From: Oleidesulfovibrio sp047973035 | Lineage (GTDB): Bacteria; Desulfobacterota; Desulfovibrionia; Desulfovibrionales; Desulfovibrionaceae | Assembly (NCBI RefSeq): GCF_047973035.1 | Contig: NZ_JBKEBF010000021.1 | Location: 117,145-181,144 of the forward strand | Direction: 5' to 3' | Length of the DNA: 64,000 nt | Shown: in pieces, positions 17,249-26,806 of the stretch | How positions within the stretch are numbered: position 1 is the stretch's first letter | Layout: each line of letters begins with the position of its first letter | Translations under genes and position numbers: made by a program | The notes under the pieces: model-generated | What the model was told of the DNA's origin: nothing | What the model saw: only the letters and a program-made list of their open reading frames with translations | The model's database searches: none

Positions 17249-18832
17249 ATGTCACGCATTGTCACAATTGCAGGTACCCATAGCGGATGCGGCAAGACCA
17301 CATTCACTCTGGGAGTTATGGCAGCGCTTAGCCGCAGAGGTTTTGTAGTCCAGCCCTATAAAAGTGGCCCTGACTTCATTGACCCCGGACATCACACACA
17401 TGTAACAGGCCGCACATGCCACAATCTTGACGGCTGGATGATGGGCCGCCAACCCTGCATCAATCTTGCCCGCAGCGGCATGTTGGCTCATGACGCTGCC
17501 ACCTGCCCCGCAACAAAGACGGAATTGAGGCACACAGAAGCCGATGTCGGCGTACTGGAAGGAGTCATGGGGCTGTTCGACGGCGCCTCAGGGGCTGAAG
17601 AAACCGGTTCCACGGCTCAGATTGCAAAATGGCTGAATGCTCCGGTCATTCTTGTCGTTGATGCCCGTTCCATGGCCCGCTCCGCTGCGGCTCTTGTCAG
17701 CGGCTATGTCCGTTTTGATCCTGCACTGCAATTTGCCGGTGTTGTATTCAACAGAGTAGGCAGCGAAAACCATCGCAGTATTATTTCAGAGGCAATGCAC
17801 AGTGCCTGTCCGGAAATTCCCGTACTGGGTTTTTTGCCTCGTAACGAAAAACTATCGCTACCTTCACGACACCTGGGACTGACTACAAGCGACGAAGCCC
17901 CTATATCGCATGAACTGCAACATGCTCTTGCAGACTGGGTGGAGCAGGCCATCGACCTGCCGGCACTTATGGACAAAATCAACGCATCTCCCGTGCTTTG
18001 CCCGCCTGTTAATAGTGCAAATCGGTCACAAATGGCTGCAGCCTCACCACCGGCACCTGCTGATACACACTGCACACCTCCAGCCGCTGCGGAGCCTGCG
18101 GGATTATCAGCATCCAAGACGCGCACATCGCCCGTGCGAATCGGAGTAGCCAGAGATCAGGCTTTCTGCTTTACGTATGCAGAAAATCTCAGGCTTCTCC
18201 GCGCTGCGGGGGCAGAGCTTGTATTCTTTTCTCCGCTGCACGACTCTACTCTTCCTTCCGGACTTAACGGTCTTTATCTGGGCGGGGGCTACCCCGAAGT
18301 TCATGCAGCAGCACTGAATATCAACAGCAAAATGCGTAATGATGTATATTATTTTTCTGCATCAGGCGGGGTAATCTATGCGGAGTGCGGCGGGTTTATG
18401 TATCTTATGAAGCAGCTGCGTTGTTCTGCGGGCACTGCAAGTGACATGTGCGGTTGCCTGCCTTTTACATGCGCCATGGGAACGCGCTTCAGAGCGCTCG
18501 GATACCGCCAGATAAGGACAACTGCTCCATCTGTCATAGGACCTGAAGGCACTGTTGCGCGAGGCCATGAATTTCATTATTCGCACATCTACGACATGCC
18601 GGATTTATCTTCGCAGCAGGTGACAACGGTATACAGTCTGACAGACCGCAAAGGCAGCCCTGTAACCACCAAAAACATCCCCCCTGCCGCCCCCTGCACG
18701 ACACCCCTCCCCGAAGGATTTTCTATCCGCAACACGCTCGGGTCTTATGTGCACCTGCACTTTGCTTCCAACCCTGACGTAGCGCATTCTCTGGTGGCGT
18801 CATGCCGGAAATCTGGTATAACAACCTGCTGA
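17249..18832 (+). CDS. cbiA: Cobyrinate a,c-diamide synthase
   Basis: Amidates the a- and c-acetate side chains of cobyrinate using glutamine and ATP. The N-terminal synthetase domain shows the P-loop GTHSGCGKTTFTLG and YKSGPDFIDPGHH; the C-terminal type I glutamine amidotransferase has GLYLGGGYPE and the nucleophile in YAECGGFMYL. At 527 residues it is about 60-70 longer than usual. The excess is a Pro/Ala-rich linker (about residues 245-295: VLCPPVNSANRSQM to LSASKTRTS) between the two domains, next to a shortened connection; the linker probably does not affect catalysis. cbiC follows 30 bases later. Confidence 0.93.
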   Translation: MSRIVTIAGTHSGCGKTTFTLGVMAALSRRGFVVQPYKSGPDFIDPGHHTHVTGRTCHNLDGWMMGRQPCINLARSGMLAHDAATCPATKTELRHTEADVGVLEGVMGLFDGASGAEETGSTAQIAKWLNAPVILVVDARSMARSAAALVSGYVRFDPALQFAGVVFNRVGSENHRSIISEAMHSACPEIPVLGFLPRNEKLSLPSRHLGLTTSDEAPISHELQHALADWVEQAIDLPALMDKINASPVLCPPVNSANRSQMAAASPPAPADTHCTPPAAAEPAGLSASKTRTSPVRIGVARDQAFCFTYAENLRLLRAAGAELVFFSPLHDSTLPSGLNGLYLGGGYPEVHAAALNINSKMRNDVYYFSASGGVIYAECGGFMYLMKQLRCSAGTASDMCGCLPFTCAMGTRFRALGYRQIRTTAPSVIGPEGTVARGHEFHYSHIYDMPDLSSQQVTTVYSLTDRKGSPVTTKNIPPAAPCTTPLPEGFSIRNTLGSYVHLHFASNPDVAHSLVASCRKSGITTC

Positions 18833-18862
18833 CACGGCAACCCGCACCAGACAGGAACCATA

Positions 18863-19507
18863 ATGACCACCAGATTACAGCCATACTTTACGCCGGACAC
18901 CATAGAGGCACGCTCTTTTGCCATCATTGACTCGGAAGTACCGGAGCCCCGTCCGTTTGAAGGCCCGCAATGGGATATTGCCCGCAGACTTATCCATACA
19001 ACTGCGGACTTCGACCTGCTTAATCATATTCAGTTTCATCCTGATGCCATCGGGACAGGCGTAGCAGCGTTACGTAACGGCTGCACCGTGTTCACCGACA
19101 CGGAAATGGCCCGCTCCGGCATACCGCTCCGGCGGATGGAGCCGTTAGGATGTGCTGTGTCATGCCTGCTGAACAGGCCGGATGTTGTGGAAGCTGCAAA
19201 ACGCGACAAAACCACCCGTGCACACGCAGCCATGAATGCCGCCAGCGACGATCTGGCGGGTTCTGTCGTTGCTATCGGTAACGCGCCTACCGCGCTCATA
19301 CGACTGGCAGAGCATCTGGCTGCGGGCAAACCGGCTCCGGCACTGGTTGTGGCCATGCCGGTAGGATTCGTGAACGCTTCAGAATCAAAAGAACTATTCC
19401 TGAATACTACCGATGTGCCCTTTATCACCATCCGCGGGCGAAAAGGGGGGTCAGCCCTTGCGGCAGCCACTGTTAATGCACTTGCGGTGATGGCTCTTCA
19501 ACAATAA
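18863..19507 (+). CDS. cbiC: Precorrin-8X methylmutase (cobalt-precorrin-8 methylmutase)
   Basis: Moves the C-11 methyl group to C-12 to give (cobalt-)hydrogenobyrinate/cobyrinate. The 214-residue protein has the family features: VPEPRPFEGPQWDIARRLIHTT, DFDLLNHIQFHPDAI, NGCTVFTDTEMARSGI, and a C-terminal AIGNAPTALIRL and VAMPVGFVNASESKELF. The product is the substrate of the upstream CbiA. Normal length. Confidence 0.94.
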   Translation: MTTRLQPYFTPDTIEARSFAIIDSEVPEPRPFEGPQWDIARRLIHTTADFDLLNHIQFHPDAIGTGVAALRNGCTVFTDTEMARSGIPLRRMEPLGCAVSCLLNRPDVVEAAKRDKTTRAHAAMNAASDDLAGSVVAIGNAPTALIRLAEHLAAGKPAPALVVAMPVGFVNASESKELFLNTTDVPFITIRGRKGGSALAAATVNALAVMALQQ

Positions 19508-19700
19508 AGCCTGCCTGCCAAAATCCGCTACTGTTGCCTGCTTGCGCATAACTGGCTGCATTGCTATGATTATAGATTATGTGCGTGTTGCAGGCACGCT
19601 TGCCAAGGCTTATTTCTGCATACGCTTAGCGCTGTAAGGCGCTGTTCTCACAGCCCCTGTAGGGTCAACCGTACAGGCGGCGTTATACCAAGGATATTAC

Positions 19701-21287
19701 ATGACGGACGACACTAGCCGCGATTCCGCATCCGGCAACACTATTAAGGACGATCCCGCGGCCCGCATGGCCGGCGAACTGACAGGAGTAGACCAACCTC
19801 AGGACGCTTTGCCGCCGATCGCCTTTGCCGATGCTCCGGATTCCGTTCAACAGGCTGCCGCCCGTGCCGGATGGAAAAGCCTGATGCCAGTGCAGCAGCA
19901 TACCATGCCTTATTTTTTACAGCACCGCGATCTGATGGTTCAATCCCGCACAGGCAGCGGCAAAACAGGTGCTTATCTGCTGCCACTGATTGACCGCATC
20001 GATCCGCAGCGCGACCAGTGTCAGGCACTTGTACTTGTTCCTACCCGCGAACTTGCCCTTCAGGTAGTGCACGAAGCAGAAGCCCTTTACGGCGACAGCG
20101 GTATAAAGACTGCCGCAGTATACGGCGGCGTGGGCTACGGCAAACAGACTGATGCATTAAAAGCCGGTGCGCAGCTTGTTGTCGGCACCCCCGGCCGTGT
20201 GCTCGACCACCTGCTGCGCCGCACACTTACGCTGGACGGATTACGCGTACTTATTTTTGATGAAGCGGACCGTATGCTTTCCATCGGATTCTATCCCGAC
20301 ATGAAAGAAGTGCAGCGGTACCTGCCTCGCCGCCGCGTAAGCACATACCTTTTTTCTGCTACATATCCGCCTCATGTTGTACGTCTTTCAGGTGAATTTC
20401 TGCACGACCCGCAAATGCTCAGCCTCAGTCATGCGCAGGTACACATCAGCCAAACGCCGCATGTGTATTATGAATGCAAGCCCATGGAAAAAGACCGCGT
20501 ACTCATGCGGATTATCGAAACGGAAAACCCTGCATCGGCAATCATTTTCTGTAACACCAAGTCCAATGTGCACTTTGTCACAGCGGTCCTGCAGGGTTTC
20601 GGCTACAATGCAGACGAACTTTCCGCCGACCTTTCACAATCCAAACGCGAACAGGTTCTCAAAAAACTGCGCAACGGGCAGGTACGCTTTCTTGTGGCAA
20701 CCGATGTAGCGGCACGCGGGATTGATATTCCCGAACTTTCGCATGTATTCCTGTACGAGCCGCCTGAAGACCATGAATCCTACATCCACCGCGCGGGCCG
20801 TACCGGCCGTGCAGGGGCCAGCGGCGAAGTCATCTCGCTGGTGGACATCATGCAGAAGCTGGAGCTGGAGCGCATTGCACGCCATTACAAAATCGAAATG
20901 CAGCACCGCCCCACTCCCACAGATGAAGATGTGGCAAAAGTGGCTACAGAACGCATGACAGCCATGCTGGAAGCAAAACTCCGTTCCCGTTCCATACTCC
21001 AGAAAGAGCGGATGAAGCGCTTTATTCCCATGCTGAGTCAGCTTGCCGAAGACGAAGACCAGATGAATGTTGTGGCTATGCTCATCGACGACCTGTATCA
21101 GGAGTCGCTTCATGCTGCGCCACCGGCTCCTGTTGCGGAACAAAGACAGACGGCGCCCCTTTCGCGACGTCCGCGCCCCCAGCAGACATCCGGCAAACCC
21201 GCCTCTGCCGAACCTGCCTCACAGGAACGGTCAGCCGCGTCCCGCAACAGCCGCAGAAGGCGTAAAAAACCGACTCAATCAGAATAA
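19701..21287 (+). CDS. DEAD-box ATP-dependent RNA helicase
   Basis: A 528-residue SF2 RNA helicase. Motifs in order: Q-motif region (WKSLMPVQQHTMP), Walker A QSRTGSGKTGAY, PTRELAL, GTPGRVLDHL, DEAD in IFDEADRML, SAT in LFSATYP, then helicase-C motifs IIFCNTKS, VATDVAARGIDIP and HRAGRTGRAG. The Ala/Pro/Arg-rich C-terminal tail ends in SRRRRKKP, a basic RNA-binding tail. Likely role in ribosome assembly, mRNA decay or cold response; subfamily (RhlE/CsdA/CshA) is not decided by eye. The next gene starts 15 bases later. Confidence 0.93.
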   Translation: MTDDTSRDSASGNTIKDDPAARMAGELTGVDQPQDALPPIAFADAPDSVQQAAARAGWKSLMPVQQHTMPYFLQHRDLMVQSRTGSGKTGAYLLPLIDRIDPQRDQCQALVLVPTRELALQVVHEAEALYGDSGIKTAAVYGGVGYGKQTDALKAGAQLVVGTPGRVLDHLLRRTLTLDGLRVLIFDEADRMLSIGFYPDMKEVQRYLPRRRVSTYLFSATYPPHVVRLSGEFLHDPQMLSLSHAQVHISQTPHVYYECKPMEKDRVLMRIIETENPASAIIFCNTKSNVHFVTAVLQGFGYNADELSADLSQSKREQVLKKLRNGQVRFLVATDVAARGIDIPELSHVFLYEPPEDHESYIHRAGRTGRAGASGEVISLVDIMQKLELERIARHYKIEMQHRPTPTDEDVAKVATERMTAMLEAKLRSRSILQKERMKRFIPMLSQLAEDEDQMNVVAMLIDDLYQESLHAAPPAPVAEQRQTAPLSRRPRPQQTSGKPASAEPASQERSAASRNSRRRRKKPTQSE

Positions 21288-21302
21288 CGCAGCAGTACAC
21301 AG

Positions 21303-21785
21303 ATGACGCAAGAAAACCTTATGGCGGAGCCTCTTCACTATTCCAGTGATGAGGTTATCCGCAATTTTACCGCTGTGCTCGGCTCTTATACTTTTGTACA
21401 GGAAATGCAGACCCTGCGCGTAGGCAGACTGCAGTTCCGCAAAAAGAAAAAGGTATTAAGAGAATTTACAGCATTATTTATCGCCCTCTGGCGAATTGCT
21501 CTGGATAAATCTTTCCCTGAAGATGCAGAGCTTATCTTTGAAGAATTTGTAAGCAGACTTTCAAACCACCTCAATCAGTCGAGCAAAAATACCAAACTCT
21601 TGCTTCAGCAGATCGAAGTGTACCAGACTCTTCTGGACGAAAAACGTGATGCCGACTTTTCTGAAGTCGCTGTATTCATCACGCAGCAACTGGAAACGGA
21701 CCCTGCAGAGCAGCTGAAAACAAAACACAAGCTGGCGCTGCTGATTCGCGCGACCTATACGCTGATCTTCGACAGATTGATTTAG
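21303..21785 (+). CDS. Conserved hypothetical protein following the helicase
   Basis: A 160-residue, mostly helical, soluble protein I do not recognise. It has a basic patch (RLQFRKKKKVLREF, about residues 44-57) and hydrophobic helices in between; there is no signal or membrane segment. It begins 15 bases after the helicase stop, is followed by an intrinsic terminator, and so is the second gene of a two-gene unit. The internal ATG at 21321 is an alternative start. Partnership with the RNA helicase is an inference from position only. Confidence 0.75.
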   Translation: MTQENLMAEPLHYSSDEVIRNFTAVLGSYTFVQEMQTLRVGRLQFRKKKKVLREFTALFIALWRIALDKSFPEDAELIFEEFVSRLSNHLNQSSKNTKLLLQQIEVYQTLLDEKRDADFSEVAVFITQQLETDPAEQLKTKHKLALLIRATYTLIFDRLI

Positions 21786-21799
21786 CTGCCAACAAGCAA

Positions 21800-21823
21800 A
21801 AACCGCCCCTTGAGGGGCGGTTT
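21800..21823 (+). terminator. Intrinsic terminator of the helicase operon
   Basis: An 11-bp stem (AAACCGCCCCT / AGGGGCGGTTT) with a 2-base loop (effectively 4) and a short T-run. Confidence 0.88.
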
Positions 21824-22060
21824 CATTCAGGCGCGGGGAGCATCGCCCACACCAACAAAGAGCTCCATTCGCGAAGTGCGGCAACCTGAGTCTGCTAGCT
21901 TTGCCCCGCCACTCCACCTTCCGCGCTATTTCTACATCTTTCCACCGCCACACATCTGGCGGAGCAACCCCTTGCACAATTGCTTCATTTCCTGAGTGTG
22001 CATAGCAGATGCAGCTTTGCGGCATAGTCGCCATCAGGATGGCAACTACTACATTAGTCA

Positions 22061-22123
22061 TGCCCCATCAGGTACATGGGTTCAGCCTAAGGGGCATTAG
22101 CACCATGTCCGCCTGATGGGGCA
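22061..22123. repeat. Large interrupted inverted repeat downstream of creD
   Basis: TGCCCCATCAGG (22061-22072) is perfectly complementary to CCTGATGGGGCA (22112-22123). Inside, ACATGG and CCATGT form a second stem. There is no T-run, so it is not a classic terminator. It sits in an otherwise gene-free interval (21824-22159) between convergent genes. Confidence 0.7.
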
Positions 22124-22159
22124 TTCCTATCACACAGGGAGCATCCTGCTTTTCTGTTG

Positions 22160-23581
22160 TTATTTTTGCAGTTCTTCGGACTTTTTCTGGTCACTAAGCT
22201 TTCTCTGTTTATCGGGCTTTTTCTGTTTATCCCGAAGTGCCGGAATAGCTACTTTGGCCTCCAGCGCATACCAGTCCACATTTCTGGTCAAAAGCATCGT
22301 TCCTGCGAGTACGGCAAATAAAAGCCCCGACCCCATAAGCAAAGCATACTGTTCAGACAACAAAATGCAATAAAGCACCCCATACAGCACGGCAATTGCG
22401 AAGCCGAAGATGGTTACGAGGCGTCCGTTTTTAACAACTGTCCGCAAGTAACATACTAATATAGCAATGCATGACCCACTCGCGGCAAGGTATGCCAGAG
22501 AAAAACCTATATGCTCTGCAAGAGAAACAAGAAGCAGATAAAAGATGATCAGAGCGCCTGCTACCAGAGAGTATTGCGCAACATGAATTTTAAGCCCCTT
22601 GAGCAAATCGAAGAGCAAAAAGAACTCCAGCGTAAGCAGCGTAAATAAAAATCCATACTTAACAGCACGTTCTGCTTGTCTGTATACATCCACAGGTTCA
22701 ATAAGCCCTACGCTGAAATTCGTATAATTGTGGCGAAAAAGATCAGACAACTTGACTACGGTGTTCCCTGCCAGATCTGTAACAAACCAGTGCGCCTTAA
22801 AGCCTTCATCTGTAACTTCACGGTCTACAGGCAGAAAACTGCCATTAAATGTGGGATGCGGCCACGAGGACTGCAAAAAGACGGTAAATTCACTACCCTG
22901 TGGAACAAAGCTCAACATTTCAGAGCCCTGTACAGGAAGTTCGACAGAAAAGGCGATGGAACCGTCTTCAAGTTCTTCAGGGGACAGGTTGCTTGCAAAG
23001 CCTGGGGGGAGCGTTGAAAATTTCCCCCGCAAGGGCTGAACACTCTTCCCGATATTGTTAATTTTCAAGGTGGGTCGTTGTGTGATGCCCCCGGGTCTGG
23101 CCATGGGCACTATCAACATCGGTGTGGCGACCTCGACTATCCGGCCATTGCGAATTTTCTGACCGATTTCAGGAAGCGTAATGCCTGAAAATGTACCGGA
23201 AAAATGTAATGTCGAGCTATAAACAGGAACAGAGAACGTTCCGCGGTGCAGAAGCTTCGGGTCTAATGTCCCCTCAACTTTTGTGCTGCGGGGAGCAAAG
23301 GAAAACACGCCGTTTGTCCTTTTGTCTTCCCTTCGTTCTGTCCATAAAAATCTTTTCTCATCATACTCTTTTGTAACAACAACTTCTTCCACTACGTATT
23401 CAACAACAATCAACGGTGATGTAAGGCTCTGGTTTCCACCATGTTGACGGGCTATTTGCGCCGCCACATCTTGCTGAAGATATTCACGCTCGGTTATGAC
23501 ACCATCCACCAGACCAAGGGGAATAATACTCCCCAACGACAAAGCTGTTATGATCAGAATTTTTCGCCAATACCCTTTCAT
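22160..23581 (-). CDS. creD: Inner membrane protein CreD
   Basis: A 473-residue integral membrane protein of the CreD/CETI family, associated with cell-envelope integrity and colicin E2 tolerance when over-expressed. It has an N-terminal transmembrane helix (ILIITALSLGSIIPLGLV), a large extracytoplasmic domain (about residues 35-290), then a cluster of five to six helices (FLFTLLTLEFFLLFDLLKGL through YALLMGSGLLFAVLAGTMLL) and a Lys-rich cytoplasmic tail. It lies directly downstream of creBC; in E. coli creD is the best-known CreB target. An RNA or DNA hairpin lies just before it. GGAGGAGTT precedes the start. Confidence 0.92.
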   Translation of the reverse strand: MKGYWRKILIITALSLGSIIPLGLVDGVITEREYLQQDVAAQIARQHGGNQSLTSPLIVVEYVVEEVVVTKEYDEKRFLWTERREDKRTNGVFSFAPRSTKVEGTLDPKLLHRGTFSVPVYSSTLHFSGTFSGITLPEIGQKIRNGRIVEVATPMLIVPMARPGGITQRPTLKINNIGKSVQPLRGKFSTLPPGFASNLSPEELEDGSIAFSVELPVQGSEMLSFVPQGSEFTVFLQSSWPHPTFNGSFLPVDREVTDEGFKAHWFVTDLAGNTVVKLSDLFRHNYTNFSVGLIEPVDVYRQAERAVKYGFLFTLLTLEFFLLFDLLKGLKIHVAQYSLVAGALIIFYLLLVSLAEHIGFSLAYLAASGSCIAILVCYLRTVVKNGRLVTIFGFAIAVLYGVLYCILLSEQYALLMGSGLLFAVLAGTMLLTRNVDWYALEAKVAIPALRDKQKKPDKQRKLSDQKKSEELQK

Positions 23582-23596
23582 CTTAACTCCTCCATA

Positions 23597-23632
23597 CTTT
23601 TATACTGCGCCAGTGCGCTTTTTGTATAAAAG
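23597..23632 (-). promoter_or_regulatory. Inverted repeat in the creC-creD gap
   Basis: CTTTTATAC (23597-23605) and GTATAAAAG (23624-23632) form perfect 9-base arms, with an inner GCGC/GCGC pair, 15 bases upstream of creD. It could be an operator or an RNA hairpin controlling creD separately from creBC. The E. coli CreB box (TTCAC direct repeat) is not seen. Confidence 0.55.
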
Positions 23633-23690
23633 GGAAGATACACCTGCTTTGTGAGTGATCTGTGGGGCGGATGTGTGTTTTAGATGTGTA

Positions 23691-25121
23691 TTAGCTATCC
23701 AGGCTGGAGAAATTGAAGGTCGCACGGACTCCTTCTGAACAATTTTCAAGCGAAACACTGCCACCGTGCAAGATTGCTATGGCGCGGGCGAAGGGCAACC
23801 CCAGCCCTGTGCTTTTGGGGCCATCCGGTCTGGGAAGGGAGTAAAACCGATCAAAGACTTTCTCAAGCGCATAGTGAGGCACTGTGGAGCCCGTGTTGGT
23901 TATCTCAACGACCACTGCCCCATTTTTATATGCGCCGCAGATATTGATTACGCCACCGCGGGGAGTAAAATCCAATGCATTCACCAACAGATTTTCAAGA
24001 GCCTGCCGGATAAGAAATTCCTCACCATGTACAATGAGCGCATCAGTAAATAAGCATGTCATGCAGACACCCGATGCGACGCTCCGTGTTTCCATGCTTG
24101 CGACAAGATCAGTTAATACGGTTCTGACATCGATTGGGGCCGGATTGCTGAGCGTTCCCTGATTTTCAAGAGTTGCCAGCCGCAGCAGATGCTCTACTAT
24201 CTGCTGCATTCTCACATTCTCCTTTTTAATATGGCCAAGAAATTGCTGCCGGATTGTGTCGTCAAGATGTGGAGATTCCAGAATTTCCACGGCTCCGGAA
24301 ATCGCTGAAAGCGGCGACTTCAATTCATGAGTCAAAGAATCAACGTATTGCTCAACGTAGGCCTTACCTTCAAGTTCCTGCCCCATTTGTTCAACAGCCG
24401 CGGCAAGACGCTGCATTTCAGGAGCGCCGAGCCGAGGCCTGCGTACCTGCTGTCCGCCTGCGCGCTTATCCGCATAGGTTGCCAGACTGATGACATCTTG
24501 TCCGTGCCTCCATGCCAGAAAAAACGCGATCGCCACGGCAAAAAGAAACAATAATGCGCTTGCTTGGACAATTTCTTTACGGGCTTTTATAAAATACGGC
24601 TCTATGCTTGCCGTAGGCTTCCCCACAGAAAGAACCCCCAGCAATTCCCCTGCATCATTAAGAACAGGAGCCGCCACGTACATGACAGATGCACCGCCTT
24701 TGCCTGAGGGAGTACTGCGCGCACCGTATTGCCCCCGAAGCGTAAGGTAAACATCATTCCATTGGGAATAGTCCTTTCCTACATCGCGGCCTTTAGCTGA
24801 GTCGTAGATAACTATGCCCTGTGCATCCGTAATATATATGTGATGGTCAGTTCGCTGTTTACGTATTCCCCATACCAATGCGTTCGGCCGGATTTCGGTA
24901 TATCGTCCAAGAGCCTGAAGCAGCTGCCCGTCGGCAATTGTCCCATGTTGCATATCTGGCGCAGCGACCTCTGCAAGCATTATGGAGGTATCAATAAGTG
25001 TTTCCTCCATAGCCTGCCTCATAGCCGGCTTTATCTCATCCGTCACAATGTCGAACATAACCAGCAGGCACAGACCAGCCATGCTGCAAAAAGCAATAAA
25101 AAGCCGTAAACGTAAGCTCAT
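23691..25121 (-). CDS. creC: Two-component sensor histidine kinase CreC
   Basis: A 476-residue membrane sensor. It has an N-terminal transmembrane helix (residues about 5-25), a periplasmic sensor domain, a second helix (ASALLFLFAVAIAFFLAW, about 190-207), HAMP-like region, HisKA domain with the phospho-acceptor His in VDSLTHELKSPLSAISG, and HATPase boxes (ENLLVNALDFTPRGG, GLGLPFARAIAILHGG). It phosphorylates CreB in response to carbon/envelope signals in enterobacteria; the signal here is unknown. Its start overlaps the creB stop by 4 bases. Confidence 0.92.
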   Translation of the reverse strand: MSLRLRLFIAFCSMAGLCLLVMFDIVTDEIKPAMRQAMEETLIDTSIMLAEVAAPDMQHGTIADGQLLQALGRYTEIRPNALVWGIRKQRTDHHIYITDAQGIVIYDSAKGRDVGKDYSQWNDVYLTLRGQYGARSTPSGKGGASVMYVAAPVLNDAGELLGVLSVGKPTASIEPYFIKARKEIVQASALLFLFAVAIAFFLAWRHGQDVISLATYADKRAGGQQVRRPRLGAPEMQRLAAAVEQMGQELEGKAYVEQYVDSLTHELKSPLSAISGAVEILESPHLDDTIRQQFLGHIKKENVRMQQIVEHLLRLATLENQGTLSNPAPIDVRTVLTDLVASMETRSVASGVCMTCLFTDALIVHGEEFLIRQALENLLVNALDFTPRGGVINICGAYKNGAVVVEITNTGSTVPHYALEKVFDRFYSLPRPDGPKSTGLGLPFARAIAILHGGSVSLENCSEGVRATFNFSSLDS

Positions 25122-25831
25122 GAAGGTATTATCCGGATGGTGTAGCCGAACCCGCGTTTTGTCACGATGGGGTCAAATTCGGGTCGTACTTCGCGCAATT
25201 TGGCACGCAACGTCTTGATGTGAGTGTCGACGGATCTCTCAAGGCTGTTTTCCGGCGACTCCCAGACCCATTCCATAAGCTGGGAGCGGCTGAAAACCCT
25301 TTCTGGTTGTGAAAGCAGAGCCTTAAGAACAAGGTACTCGTAGCGGGTTAATGATAATTCCGTTCCTGAATACGTAATGATGCCCCTTGCATCATCTACT
25401 GCAAAAAGGCCTTGTGGTTCACTTTTGGCTTGTAGGGTCTGCGCGTTAGCACGATGCGTCCGTCGTAAAATTGCATGAACGCGGGCCACAAGCTCCCTCA
25501 GGCTGAAGGGTTTGGCAACATAATCGTCCCCGCCCAGTTCCAGCCCCATGATTCTGTCAATCTCGTCATTACGGGCTGTTAAAAAAAGTATGGGAACTTC
25601 TGAAGCGGTGCGAATCTCGCGGCAAACGGCAAGACCACTTATATCAGGCAGCCCTACGTCAAGAATGATCAACTCAGCTCCATTATTGCGGAAGTCAGCA
25701 AGGCCTTCTTTCCCCAAAGAATGACGGCGTACACGGAAGCCCTCGTGTTGAAGCGTAAATAAGACAGCATCAGCGATGGCATCTTCATCTTCAATCAGCA
25801 TTATTGTCTGTTGCTGGTTCATCTTTTTCAT
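25118..25831 (-). CDS. creB: Two-component response regulator CreB (OmpR family)
   Basis: A 237-residue regulator. The receiver domain shows acidic residues LIEDED and the phosphorylated Asp in LIILDVGLPDISG; Thr and Lys of the active site lie in LFLTARNDE and DDYVAKPF. The C-terminal winged helix (LSLTRYEYLVLKALLSQPERVFSRSQLMEWVW, RSVDTHIKTLRAKL) binds DNA. The ATG at 25822 (MNQQQ) is an equally good start. First gene of creB-creC-creD. Confidence 0.92.
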   Translation of the reverse strand: MKKMNQQQTIMLIEDEDAIADAVLFTLQHEGFRVRRHSLGKEGLADFRNNGAELIILDVGLPDISGLAVCREIRTASEVPILFLTARNDEIDRIMGLELGGDDYVAKPFSLRELVARVHAILRRTHRANAQTLQAKSEPQGLFAVDDARGIITYSGTELSLTRYEYLVLKALLSQPERVFSRSQLMEWVWESPENSLERSVDTHIKTLRAKLREVRPEFDPIVTKRGFGYTIRIIPS

Positions 25832-26806
25832 CCGTATTCATTCCCTGTACATCAGCAGATGCTTGTACCGGCATAGCCTCATGCAGCATTGCACAGTGCA
25901 CCGCTGTGCGGTCACCACATGGTTACTCTGCACTGGTGATGCGGGGCTACCCTTTTTTATCCAAAGCGTCTGTCGCAGCATCTCTCTCCGGTGACGTTCT
26001 GCCCACAAAAGGCAAAAAACGAACTCGTAATCAACCGGAGATTTACCTCCAGCCGGCTACAAACCCTGCATGATTAAAAAATTACGCAATAAGATCAGAC
26101 TGAGCCGACAAAAAAGATCACGCATAGAAGTGAATAATGCAAGAATACATGCCAAGTGAGTGACTTCCTGTGGATGCCCCGCCAAGAATCCCGAGCACAA
26201 TACTTAGTATGCTTCTGAATTTTCACCCCATTTACACTAACATTTTAACACCCTGTAATAAAAACAAAAAAACTCTCAACCATCCATGTGGCTGCATTGC
26301 TCGTTGTTCAGCATATACGCTGATTCCAGACAGGCGGTTCAGTTATCATATTACAAAAGTTGGAATGTAACAGGCCAACTTTTTAATGTGGCAAAGCGGT
26401 CAGGTACTGGGGCAGTGCGTGCTTTCCAGACTATCTGTCAAGCAACATGCAGCATGAACCCAGCCATGTTGGGATTCCGGTGCGAGCATATTTACAGATC
26501 AGACACCTCTATTGTCCGCCAGTTTCCGCAGCGACAAAAAGCCTGACGTAAATTTTGTACAAACGCTTTTCTCTGGGATCAATCACAACACGGTCAGCAC
26601 ATAATCAGGAACACCTGCAGTCGCCACCACAACATCCGGCAGGCCCAGACAAATACAACGTATCAGAATTCAAAGACACTCAAAAAGAACAGTTCTGACA
26701 CCCCATGGACACGTAGCTCTAGGAATATGCACCCCGCCTATGTTTATATAGAAGACAAGACAGACTCATTATCAGGGCACCTACAAAGCATAAGAAGGAG
26801 ATAAAG
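25832..26806. other. 975-base gene-free interval
   Basis: This is an unusually long and AT-richer gap between the divergent creB and the exported phosphoesterase. Open frames (25804-26073, 26170-26370, 26286-26546) have no ribosome sites or recognisable content. It presumably holds both promoters; no strong repeat, tRNA or known RNA was recognised. Confidence 0.5.
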
